Origin: Pontiella desulfatans
GTDB lineage: Bacteria > Verrucomicrobiota > Kiritimatiellia > Kiritimatiellales > Pontiellaceae
DNA: 64,000 nt
Reading direction: 5' to 3'
NCBI RefSeq assembly: GCF_900890425.1
Contig: NZ_CAAHFG010000002.1
Span: 372,001 to 436,000, forward strand
The notes under the pieces are model-generated. The model searched no databases. It saw nothing but the letters and a program-made list of their open reading frames with translations, and was not told the DNA's origin. Numbering within the stretch: the stretch's first letter is position 1; each line of letters opens with the position of its first letter. Made by a program: the position numbers and the translations under genes. Shown in pieces: positions 28,976-39,169 of the stretch.

Positions 28976-31900
28976 GTGAAAGAAAAAATCATAGGTTGGG
29001 GAGTGTTCGCAGGATGCCTGCTGGCCATCGGTATTGCGATGTTCGGGGCCGGGCAGAAGCCTCGCGGAAAAGTAGGCCCGGAACCGCGTCCTGTTCCGGA
29101 GCAAAAAGGCACCTCGCCGGTGGCCGCCGAATTCGGCGCCTTCTCGGACGACGATTTAAAGGTGGTGCAGGATGCCCCCGTTTCAACGAACTCGGTTTCG
29201 TTCGATGCCACCGAGGGCTGCGAGGTGCTCGATGAGCGCCAGACGATGCTGGGCAACGGCGATGTCGAGCATCGCCGCCTGGTGAAGCGCTCCGGCAAGC
29301 ACCCGCACCGCATCGTGGTGGAAACCCTGCACCGCGATCGGCAGCTTAGAAGATTTGTTCCAACCGGCCGCACCGAAATGGTGGCCGACCAGGTGTTGGT
29401 CAGCCTGCGTGCCGGCGCAGATGAACATGCGCTCCGGGAGCTGGCCGCATCGTTCGATGCCACGGTGTCCCGATCCCTTTCCGATGGCCGCACTTTCATT
29501 GTGAAGTTGCAAGCCCCAAGCCTCGATGCCGTGGAAGAGGCCATCGGATTCTTTTCCAAGGCCGCCGCCGAGGTGGCCTATTCCGAGCCGGATTATGTCC
29601 GCCATTTTTCCGGCAAGATCCCGAACGACCTGATGTATGGCGACCTTTGGGGCATGCCCAAGGTTTCCGCGCCGGACGCCTGGCAGATCACGACCGGCAG
29701 CAAGGATACCCTCGTCGCCGTCATCGATACCGGCATGGACATGGACCATGCCGACCTGCTTTCCAACCTCTGGGTCAACGAAGGCGAAATCGCCGGCGAC
29801 AACTTCGACAACGATGGCAACGGCTATGTCGATGATGTGAACGGATGGGACTTTGTCGGTGAGATTGGGGACAACGATCCCGACGATGGCGACGGCCATG
29901 GCACGCACTGTGCCGGTACCATCGGCGCGGTCGGCAACAATGCCAACCAGGTGGTCGGCGTGTGCTGGGAAGTCAGCATCATGCCGCTGCGAGTCGGTAC
30001 CAGCGAGGAGTTGCTGGATTCCGATATTGTGGACGGCATCCGCTATGCCGCACGCAACGGCGCCAAGGTGCTTTCCAACTCCTATGGAGGCGAGGGCTTC
30101 AGCCAAACCATGTACAATGCGGTTTCTTACGCCAACGACCAGGGCGCCATCTTCGTGGCCGCCGCCGGCAACGACTCGACCGACAACGATTCCACCCCCC
30201 AGTATCCCGCCAGCTACGACCTGCCGAACATTGTTTCCGTCGCGGCCACGGATGAAAACGACAACCTGGCAGACTTTTCCAACTATGGCGCCAGCTCGGT
30301 CGATCTGGCCGCCCCCGGCGTCAGCATTGTGAGCACCTATCTCAACGGCGATACGGCAACGTTGGATGGCACCTCGATGGCCTGCCCGCACGTGGCCGGC
30401 GCCATGGCGCTGCTGGTCACCGTGGATCCGATGCTGACGCCTGCCGAGGCCAAGCAGCTGTTGCTGGCCAGTGTCGATCCGGTTTCCGGACTTTCCGGCA
30501 AAGTGGAGACTGGCGGTCGCCTGAACGTGCACGCCATGTTCGCCAACGCCAACGATGCCGACAAGGACGGCATGCCCGACCAGTGGGAAGAACTCTATGG
30601 CTTGAACCCGAACAATCCGCACGATGCCGGTCTGGATGGCGACAACGACCACCTGACCAACCTCGAAGAGTTCCAGAACGGATGCGACCCGACCAACGAC
30701 GACTCGGACGACGACAGCTTGGTCGATGGTTGGGAAATCAAATATAATTTTAATCCGCTCAACGTGCACGGCTCGCTGCCGCGCCTGCAATACCTCGGCC
30801 GCAACAGCGATTGCATCGATGCCTACGACCTGGTCGTCAAGGGCAACTATGCCTATGTCGCCGATGGCGCATATGGGTTGAAGGTGCTGGATCTTACCGA
30901 TCCGGCCAGCCCGGAGCTGGTCGGCTCCTATTCGACGACCGGCGACGCGCGCGGCATCGATGTTGAAGGCAACTATGCCTATGTGGCCGACTATGAAAAG
31001 GGACTCTTTATCATCGATGTTTCCAATCCGGCCAACCCGGTGCTCAAATCCTCGCTGTCCACCACGGCGCTGAAGGTGGACGTGGTTGGCGACTATGCCT
31101 ATGTCGCCGCCCACAACAACGGCTTCAAGATTGCCTCGGTGGCCAGCAAGACCAGTCCGTCCTGGAAGGGCACCTTCTCCGTGATCGGCCTGGAGGTGTT
31201 CGACGTGGCGGTTTCCGGCACGACGGCCTATGTGGGCGTCGATGGCGCCAACGCGCGCTTCAATGTCAGCAACCCCGCCAGCCCGACGCTCATCAACCAG
31301 CACATCAGCGGCAACAATGGCGTGGGCATGTTCTACAGCGGGGGCCGCATCTATTCGGCCGCCAACCCGCGGGGCGTCATTGTCTACAACTCTTCGTTGC
31401 AGGGGCTGGGCGAATACGCCACCTCCGGCACGATCGAGGATGTGTGCTATGGCGAAGGCTTGATCTATGTTGCCGATGGCGTGAACGGGTTCCATGTGCT
31501 CGACGGTTCCGATCCCGCCAATATCCAACCCTATGTCAGCTACGACGATGTGCCGGCCTACGGCGTTACCGTCGCCAACGGCTATGCCTATGTGGCCGGC
31601 GATGGCGAGGGCATCCAGATCTTCAGAAGCTCGGTCGATGCCGACCACGACGGCATGTACGATGGTTGGGAAATGCAAAACTTCGGAACGCTTGCCAAAA
31701 GCTGGGATGGCGACGAGGACGGCGATGCGATCATCAACTGGGGCGAATATCTCGCCAACCTCAACCCGAATGCCGCCGACCAGGATAACGACGGGCTGAT
31801 CGACGGTGCCGACGAAGTGCGCCGCTACCTGACCGATCCGCGCAAGCAGGATACCGACAACGACGGCCTGGCCGACGGCTTCGAGGTAACAACCAATGCG

Positions 31901-34633
31901 ACCGACAACATCTATCTGACCGATCCGCTCAACGCCGATACCGACGGCGACGAAATGACCGATGGCTGGGAAATCGCCAACGACCTCAACCCGCTGGTGA
32001 AGGATGGCGAGTTGGACCTCGACAACGACGGCGCCTCCAACAGGAAAGAGGAGATTGCCGGAACCGATCCCTCCGATCCGGACACGGACGACGACGGCAT
32101 GCCCGACGGCTGGGAGTTCGATATGGGCATCAACCCCTTGGCCAACGACGCCGCGCTCGATCCCGACGAAGACACCTTCACGAACCTGTTCGAATATGAG
32201 CTGCTCTTCAACGGAACCTACACCAATTCCACCCACCCGAAGAAGGCCGATACGGACGTTGACGGTTTGACCGACCCCGAGGAAGTCAATATCCATGGCA
32301 CCGACCCAACCCATCCCGACACCGATGGCGACGGCATGCCCGACGGCTGGGAAGTGGACTTCGGCCTCGATCCGCTCAGCGATGTCGGCGACGACGGCGC
32401 CTCAGGCGACATGGACGGCGACGGCCTGTTGAACTACGAGGAATACCTCAACGGCAGCAATCCGTTTGAGGCGGATACCGATGGCGATGGCTTCCTCGAT
32501 CCAGAGGAACGCGCCCTCGGAACCATGGCAACCAATCGTTTCGATCCGGTGGTGGTGGACGACAACGCCCCCTTCGACTCCTGGATGTACGGCGGCCAGC
32601 CATTCGATCCGCTGTTGAGCGACACCAATGAAAACGGCTCGCTTGAGCACCCGTTCGATGCCATCCAGGAAGCCATCAACGTGGCCTCCAACGGCTTCAC
32701 GGTGCTGGTGCGGGAAGGCCGCTACCTGGGCTTCGGCAACCGCGACATCAATCCGGGCGGCCTGGAGCTGCGCATCATGGCCGAAAACCAGGCCGACCCT
32801 TCCAAGACCCTCATCAAAACCAAGGGCCTGGGCGCCGGCTTCATCTTCGACGGCGGCCAGACGACCAATATGGTGCTCGCCGGATTCTCCATCTGGTCGT
32901 CCCTGCTGGGCAGCGACTGCTCCAACGGCGATTGCGGTGAAAAGCACGGCATCATCTGCACCGATGCCTCGAGCCCGTTGATCACCAACTGCGTGGTGGA
33001 ATATTGCCGCGACGACGGAATCTACTGCGACTTCAACTCCAGCCCGGTGCTCTCGAACGTGACCGTCCGGTCGATCTACGAAGGCCATGGCATCTATGCC
33101 AAGAACGGGTCAACGCCCAGTGTCCTGTCGTGCACCATCAACAGCATATACGAGGGCTGCGGAATCCTGGCCGAGGACAGTGTCGGGCTGGATGTCATGG
33201 ATACCACGATTTCCTTCTGCCAGAACGATGGCGGCCCGGGCCGCGGAATCTGGTTGGTCAACGACGAAACCGCCATCATCCAAAACACCACCATCGCCAA
33301 TTGCCAAGGCGGCATCCGGTGCGACAACAGTTCGCCGATGATCGACCGCTGCACGCTTTCCGGCAATGAAGCGCCGGACTACTTCGAAGGCGATGGATCC
33401 TTTGGCTTCTGGCAGATGAACATTGCCGAGCTGGCGGCTTCCGAGGATAGCGGGATTACCGATGTCACCCACGTCGAGGAAAACGGTGGCGGCATCCTCC
33501 TGATGTCGGGCAGCTTCCCGGTAGTCCAGAACTGCGTGATTGTCGGCAACCAAACCTGGGCGTCCGATCCGGACTTCAGCAAGGGCGATGTATCGAAGCC
33601 CTACTATGGCTTGGGCGGAGGCCTCTTCTCCGGCGCCGATTGTTCCATTCGGTTGGTCAACTGCACCGTGGCCGACAACCTGGCGATGACCCTCGGCGGT
33701 GGATTCACCACCTATGGCAACCATATCGAATATATGCGCAACGACATTCTCTGGGGCAACGTGTGCAGCAATGCGTGGTTGGACACCGATGCCGATCCGG
33801 CCGTACTGAGGATTCCGGGCGATGCCCGCTACAACACCTTGCATTGCAACGAGGGCTCCGACCATTTCGACCCGTGGTACTGCGTCATGAGCGATGGCCA
33901 GGGCTTCATCGATCCCGATGCCAGCGTGTTCGATGCCGATCCGCTGTTTGTGGGCGGCGGCGACTACCATATCGTCACCAACTCACCCTGCATCGATGTC
34001 GGCACCTACTACAACGCACCGTTGTACGACCGCGACAACCTGCCGCGCCCGCTGGATGGCGATACCATTCCCAACAACTATTACTCGATGGATATCGGGG
34101 CGTATGAATACCTCAATCCGGGCGCCGATACCGACGGCGACGGAATCCTGGACGGGAACGAGGTGTTCGACTTCACCACCGATCCAACCACCGTCGATTC
34201 CGATGGCGACGGCATGTCCGACGGCTACGAGATCGAAAATGGCCTGGATGGCAGCGGTAGCGATGCCGATGCGGATGCGGATGGCGATGGCCTCACCAAC
34301 GGCGAGGAATTCGCCGCGGGCACCGCCGCCGACAATGCCGACACCGATGGCGACAACAGTCCGGACGGCGATGAAATGATTGCCGGCACCGATGCCACCG
34401 ATGCCTCCTCGTTCTTCTACGTGTCCGACCTTCGCCCGCTGGCGGGCGGCGGGTGCGCGGTGGCCTTCGATACGGTCGTCGGTCGTACCTACACCGTCTA
34501 CTGCTGCGGCCAGCTGGGGGGCGACTGGATTCCGGTTGGCCTGCCGGTTGCCGGCTCAGGCGCCGAAATGGTGGTCGAGGATCTTTATAGTGAACCAGCG
34601 TGTTTCTACAAAGTGGAGGTCGGAAACCAATAA
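28976..34633 (+). CDS. Giant secreted S8 (subtilisin-like) protease with LVIVD, calcium-type and beta-helix regions
   Basis: 1,885 residues. A membrane/signal segment at 4-22 precedes a propeptide-like fold (about 135-215). The S8 catalytic domain has triad D251 (VIDTGMDMDHAD), H308 (GHGTHCAGT) and S467 (DGTSMACPHVAG). Then follow TSP3/EF-like Asp-rich repeats (about 520-600), LVIVD-type beta-propeller repeats (about 603-885; NYAYVADG... GLKVLDLTDPASP), a second Asp-rich block (889-1195), right-handed beta-helix-like sequence (about 1208-1700), a third Asp-rich block (1715-1808) and a short C-terminal domain. GTG start with GGGAG six bases before. Follows the secretin by 54 bases, so it may be the client of that machine; that link is inference. 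Confidence 0.88.
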   Translation: MKEKIIGWGVFAGCLLAIGIAMFGAGQKPRGKVGPEPRPVPEQKGTSPVAAEFGAFSDDDLKVVQDAPVSTNSVSFDATEGCEVLDERQTMLGNGDVEHRRLVKRSGKHPHRIVVETLHRDRQLRRFVPTGRTEMVADQVLVSLRAGADEHALRELAASFDATVSRSLSDGRTFIVKLQAPSLDAVEEAIGFFSKAAAEVAYSEPDYVRHFSGKIPNDLMYGDLWGMPKVSAPDAWQITTGSKDTLVAVIDTGMDMDHADLLSNLWVNEGEIAGDNFDNDGNGYVDDVNGWDFVGEIGDNDPDDGDGHGTHCAGTIGAVGNNANQVVGVCWEVSIMPLRVGTSEELLDSDIVDGIRYAARNGAKVLSNSYGGEGFSQTMYNAVSYANDQGAIFVAAAGNDSTDNDSTPQYPASYDLPNIVSVAATDENDNLADFSNYGASSVDLAAPGVSIVSTYLNGDTATLDGTSMACPHVAGAMALLVTVDPMLTPAEAKQLLLASVDPVSGLSGKVETGGRLNVHAMFANANDADKDGMPDQWEELYGLNPNNPHDAGLDGDNDHLTNLEEFQNGCDPTNDDSDDDSLVDGWEIKYNFNPLNVHGSLPRLQYLGRNSDCIDAYDLVVKGNYAYVADGAYGLKVLDLTDPASPELVGSYSTTGDARGIDVEGNYAYVADYEKGLFIIDVSNPANPVLKSSLSTTALKVDVVGDYAYVAAHNNGFKIASVASKTSPSWKGTFSVIGLEVFDVAVSGTTAYVGVDGANARFNVSNPASPTLINQHISGNNGVGMFYSGGRIYSAANPRGVIVYNSSLQGLGEYATSGTIEDVCYGEGLIYVADGVNGFHVLDGSDPANIQPYVSYDDVPAYGVTVANGYAYVAGDGEGIQIFRSSVDADHDGMYDGWEMQNFGTLAKSWDGDEDGDAIINWGEYLANLNPNAADQDNDGLIDGADEVRRYLTDPRKQDTDNDGLADGFEVTTNATDNIYLTDPLNADTDGDEMTDGWEIANDLNPLVKDGELDLDNDGASNRKEEIAGTDPSDPDTDDDGMPDGWEFDMGINPLANDAALDPDEDTFTNLFEYELLFNGTYTNSTHPKKADTDVDGLTDPEEVNIHGTDPTHPDTDGDGMPDGWEVDFGLDPLSDVGDDGASGDMDGDGLLNYEEYLNGSNPFEADTDGDGFLDPEERALGTMATNRFDPVVVDDNAPFDSWMYGGQPFDPLLSDTNENGSLEHPFDAIQEAINVASNGFTVLVREGRYLGFGNRDINPGGLELRIMAENQADPSKTLIKTKGLGAGFIFDGGQTTNMVLAGFSIWSSLLGSDCSNGDCGEKHGIICTDASSPLITNCVVEYCRDDGIYCDFNSSPVLSNVTVRSIYEGHGIYAKNGSTPSVLSCTINSIYEGCGILAEDSVGLDVMDTTISFCQNDGGPGRGIWLVNDETAIIQNTTIANCQGGIRCDNSSPMIDRCTLSGNEAPDYFEGDGSFGFWQMNIAELAASEDSGITDVTHVEENGGGILLMSGSFPVVQNCVIVGNQTWASDPDFSKGDVSKPYYGLGGGLFSGADCSIRLVNCTVADNLAMTLGGGFTTYGNHIEYMRNDILWGNVCSNAWLDTDADPAVLRIPGDARYNTLHCNEGSDHFDPWYCVMSDGQGFIDPDASVFDADPLFVGGGDYHIVTNSPCIDVGTYYNAPLYDRDNLPRPLDGDTIPNNYYSMDIGAYEYLNPGADTDGDGILDGNEVFDFTTDPTTVDSDGDGMSDGYEIENGLDGSGSDADADADGDGLTNGEEFAAGTAADNADTDGDNSPDGDEMIAGTDATDASSFFYVSDLRPLAGGGCAVAFDTVVGRTYTVYCCGQLGGDWIPVGLPVAGSGAEMVVEDLYSEPACFYKVEVGNQ

Positions 34634-34704
34634 CACTCTCCCTAACACTCCGGGCTTTGGAAAAAGGACTCTCCCGCCTTACCCATGGCCCGGAACTCCC
34701 TGGA

Positions 34705-34742
34705 ACGCCCCGGTGCTTGCACCGGGGCGTTTCTCTTTCTTC
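34705..34742 (+). terminator. Terminator after the protease gene
   Basis: Perfect stem ACGCCCCGGTG/CACCGGGGCGT with a CTTG loop (34705-34730), followed by ttctctttctt. It ends plus-strand transcription of the secretion/protease run, just before the convergent uxuA stop. Confidence 0.9.
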
Positions 34743-36225
34743 AGGACGGGGTGAGGCTGGCCATCACGCCTTGTTCGCCGTAGACGAACGGCACCTTGAT
34801 GAAGGCGATCTTCTTGCCGATCTGCTTGGCTTCTGCCTTGCCGGCGGCCTTGATGGCTTCGTCGCGCAGGTGCATGTCGCCGTTGGAGGCGCGGATGGCG
34901 GCCTCGATGGTCTTGGCGCGGGTGGCTTTCACAATCTCGGCCATCTCGAACAGGCCGAGCAGGAGCTGCGCGCCGTAGCCGCGGCCGATCACGTCGTAGC
35001 CGGGCCGCCCGAAACCGTGGTCGGAGGCCGGCGCATGGTCGGGGCGGAAAACCCCTTGCCAGCCGAGATCAACCAGCGTGTGCACCACCTTGGCCAGCTC
35101 CTCGCGGTGCTCGGCATGGTGGCCTTCGCGGAAGTTCTTGCCATCGGTCTCGATCGGGCGCAGGTGGATGTGCGGGAAGATTTCCTCCATGCCCATGCCC
35201 TTCATGCGGCCATATTCGGCAATTTCGCGGATGACGGTGGTGATGTCGCGGTTGGATTCGTTGGCCATCAGCGAACCGATGCACATGTTCACGCCGCACC
35301 CGTGGTCGAGCAGGAACTTGTAGCCGTCCGAGCCGCCGACGGCGCGCGGCGTGCCGAGAAACGGCGTAAAGGCCGGATCGTCGGCGTGGCAGCAGAGGCG
35401 CACCCCGGCGGCGTTGGCCACCGGCACGACGGCATCGAGGAAATAGGCGATGTGCTCCTGGAGCACCTCGACCGACATGCCTTCGTATTTCGCGACGGCG
35501 GCGCGGAAATCGTCGAGCGTGAAGCCCTCCTGCGCGCCGGGCAGGCCGGCGGTGATCATGGCGATGAGCTCTGCTTGCCGCTCGGGGCTATTGGCCAGAT
35601 AGGCGTCCCAATATTTGCGGGCCTCCGCCACTTCGGCCTTGGTGAATGAGCCGTCGTCGATGTAGGCCTGCTCGTTGTCGTGGCGTTTGAGCAGGTAGAG
35701 GTCGAAGGCGGCGAAGGCGGAGTGGATATATTTCAGCGTTTTGGAGCCATCGGGCAGGGTGGTGATGCTCGTGCGCGTCCAGTCGGCCACCAGCATGAAG
35801 TTGCCGACCACGTTCTTGACGCCGAACCGGCCAAGGTTTTGCAGGCTGGTTTTATAGTTTTGGATGTGCTCTTCGCGGTTGGGGCTGCCGTTTTTGATGT
35901 CCTCGGTGAAAACCAGGCTCTCGGCGGTGTCCCAGACGAGGCCGGTGCGCTCGCCGTTGATGGTGTACCACTGGAACCGTTTCATGCCCTCCAGTTCGGC
36001 CGGCGCCTCCGGGTGGGGCAGGAATTCCACCTCGATTTTACGCGTGGCCACCTCGTTCTCCGTCCAGATTTCCCCCGCCGGAATGTGGTGGAGGGCGGTG
36101 ATGATATTGGTTACGCCAGGGGTTTGTTGGATATTCCTTATGGAAACCTCATCTTCTCGCCCGAACCAGCGCATGCCGGCCCGGACACGTTCCCGGTTCC
36201 AGTTTTGGTTGAAAATCTCGCTCAT
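34741..36225 (-). CDS. uxuA: Mannonate dehydratase
   Basis: 494 residues. Dehydrates D-mannonate to 2-keto-3-deoxygluconate (KDG) in hexuronate degradation. The sequence is UxuA-like throughout: MRWFGREDEVSIRNIQQTPGVTNIITALHHIPAGEIW, HADDPAFTPFLGTPRAVGG (metal-site region) and FRPDHAPASDHGFGRPGYDVIGRGYG. It is longer than the E. coli enzyme (about 394) because of an inserted segment around residues 110-240. GGAAGGA precedes the ATG. Divergent from the kinase-gnd-larA-gnd-uxaC run, with which it forms one pathway. Confidence 0.92.
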   Translation of the reverse strand: MSEIFNQNWNRERVRAGMRWFGREDEVSIRNIQQTPGVTNIITALHHIPAGEIWTENEVATRKIEVEFLPHPEAPAELEGMKRFQWYTINGERTGLVWDTAESLVFTEDIKNGSPNREEHIQNYKTSLQNLGRFGVKNVVGNFMLVADWTRTSITTLPDGSKTLKYIHSAFAAFDLYLLKRHDNEQAYIDDGSFTKAEVAEARKYWDAYLANSPERQAELIAMITAGLPGAQEGFTLDDFRAAVAKYEGMSVEVLQEHIAYFLDAVVPVANAAGVRLCCHADDPAFTPFLGTPRAVGGSDGYKFLLDHGCGVNMCIGSLMANESNRDITTVIREIAEYGRMKGMGMEEIFPHIHLRPIETDGKNFREGHHAEHREELAKVVHTLVDLGWQGVFRPDHAPASDHGFGRPGYDVIGRGYGAQLLLGLFEMAEIVKATRAKTIEAAIRASNGDMHLRDEAIKAAGKAEAKQIGKKIAFIKVPFVYGEQGVMASLTPS

Positions 36226-36522
36226 GGCCTCGTCCTTCCTTCCATAATTCGTAACATGTCGTGCCTGATGGGGCTTTGTTTGCCCTTTGTTCAGCGTTTA
36301 TTTGCGTATCTTGAGTCCTGTTTAGGCGGTTGGTAAAACGGCGGCAATATCGAGGGGTGGCTGTTAAAAATCAATGTTTTTCCTTGTCAAAATATCAACA
36401 AAAGCGTTTTCTCAAACCATTGAGGAGTAGGTTCCCGCCGTATGTTACAGCCTGTGCTGACAGGTCGGTTGGAGGCTGTTAATAACTTGTTAATGGAGGG
36501 AAAACCTCCGGAGGAGAGTGCG
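36226..36522. promoter_or_regulatory. Divergent control region uxuA / sugar kinase
   Basis: 297 bases without a gene between divergently oriented uronate genes. Small dyads are present: CCTGT-GCTG-ACAGG at 36451-36464 and TTAATAAC/TTGTTAA around 36479-36493, close to the kinase RBS. I could not define a confident -35/-10 pair. A regulator-binding site is expected here. Confidence 0.4.
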
Positions 36523-37596
36523 ATGGCTGAGAAAGCATCAAAAAAATATGCCATGTTGGTCCCGACCAGCATGGGAGTTCGTTTAACGCCGGTCGATTCA
36601 CAACCGTTCCACTGTTCCGACACCTTTAAAATGCAGGCAACCAGCGCCGAAAGCAATGTGGCCAGCGTCTCCTCCTTTCTGGGGTTGCGCGTCAAAGTGT
36701 TGACCGCGTTCGTCACCAATAGCCCCGTATCGCACTTCATCAAGGACAACCTCGGCAGCCGCCGCATGGACTTCGAGGGGCCCGAGTTCGAGCAGGGCGA
36801 TCCGTGGGGCTATCGCCACCAGATCAACATGGCCGACAGCGGCTGGGGATCCCGCGGGCCGCGGGTGCAGAACGACCGCGCCGGCGAGGTGGGCCGCGAA
36901 CTTTGCGCCGATGATTTCGACCTCGACCGGATCTTCGGCGAAGAAGGGGTGGAAATCGTCCACCTTTCGGGGCTCATTGCGGCGCTTTCGCCCAAGACCA
37001 GCCAGTTCTGCCTCGATATCGCCCGGGCGGCCAAAGCCCACGGCAGTAAAATCTCGTTCGACCTCAACTATCGCGCCAGCTTTTGGAAAGGCCGTGAGGA
37101 TGAGCTAAGCAAGGCCTTCCATGAAATTGCTGATGCCAGCGACATCCTGATCGGCAACGAAGAGGATTTCCAGCTCTGCCTCGGCATCGAGGGGCCGGAA
37201 TCCGGCGGTGAAGGGCTGGACGGGAAGATCGACGGTTTCAAGGAAATGATCGGCCGCGTCCAGGCCGCCTATCCGAACGCCCGCTATTTTGCCACGACGC
37301 TGCGGGAGGTCATCTCCGCAAACGCCCACATGTGGGGCGCGCTGGTGACCGATGGCAACGAGTGGGAAATCATCCTGCCGCGCGAGATTGGTGTGCTGGA
37401 CCGCATTGGCGGTGGTGACGGCTTTGTTGGAGGGCTGCTCTACGGCATACTCAAGGGCTGGGACGTGCAAAAGTGCGCCCGGTTCGGCTGGGCCAGCGGG
37501 GCGCTGGCGGCAACCATGCTGACCGACTATGCCCAACCGGCGGACGAGGAGCAGCTGTGGAGTATTTGGGAAGGCAACGCACGGGTTAAACGTTAA
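36523..37596 (+). CDS. kdgK: PfkB-family sugar kinase, probable KDG kinase
   Basis: 357 residues. ATG 36523 follows GGAGGAG; the ORF could be extended to 36442 without support. PfkB marks: the substrate/ATP region ISFDLNYRASFWK near 170, NEEDF near 205, LREVISANAHMWGA near 290 as in KDG kinases, and the catalytic GGGDGFVGGLLYGIL near 320 with its general-base Asp. Context (UxuA, UxaC) supports 2-keto-3-deoxygluconate as substrate; fructokinase-type activity cannot be excluded. Confidence 0.82.
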   Translation: MAEKASKKYAMLVPTSMGVRLTPVDSQPFHCSDTFKMQATSAESNVASVSSFLGLRVKVLTAFVTNSPVSHFIKDNLGSRRMDFEGPEFEQGDPWGYRHQINMADSGWGSRGPRVQNDRAGEVGRELCADDFDLDRIFGEEGVEIVHLSGLIAALSPKTSQFCLDIARAAKAHGSKISFDLNYRASFWKGREDELSKAFHEIADASDILIGNEEDFQLCLGIEGPESGGEGLDGKIDGFKEMIGRVQAAYPNARYFATTLREVISANAHMWGALVTDGNEWEIILPREIGVLDRIGGGDGFVGGLLYGILKGWDVQKCARFGWASGALAATMLTDYAQPADEEQLWSIWEGNARVKR

Positions 37597-37615
37597 CATT
37601 TAAGGAGAGAAGAGA

Positions 37616-39067
<1,452 letters not shown>

Positions 39068-39072
39068 GATCG

Positions 39073-39146
39073 AACCACTAATCGACACTAATCTTCACTA
39101 ATTCCTTCAGAACAGGATTAGTGTCGATTAGTGAAGATTAGTGGTT
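39073..39146. repeat. Hairpin made of 10-bp-spaced CACTAAT words
   Basis: CACTAAT at 39076, 39086 and 39096 is followed, after a short loop, by ATTAGTG at 39117, 39127 and 39137. The two arms (about 32 bases) match at 27 positions. The mismatches are the two-base spacers, which are GA then TT on one arm and TT then GA on the other. It sits between gnd and the LarA-like gene. Confidence 0.85.
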
Positions 39147-39169
39147 AAAACATTTTGAGGATATGCCTG

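Noticed and set aside
29183..32314. A 1,043-residue minus-strand frame opposite the S8 protease
   Set aside because: It mirrors the Asp/Gly-rich codons of the protease (GAC/GGC read in reverse as GTC/GCC), has no recognisable domain, and the plus frame has a full catalytic triad.
36442..36522. Longer N-terminus for the sugar kinase
   Set aside because: The extra 27 residues run over the dyads and the SD; the ATG at 36523 follows GGAGGAG.
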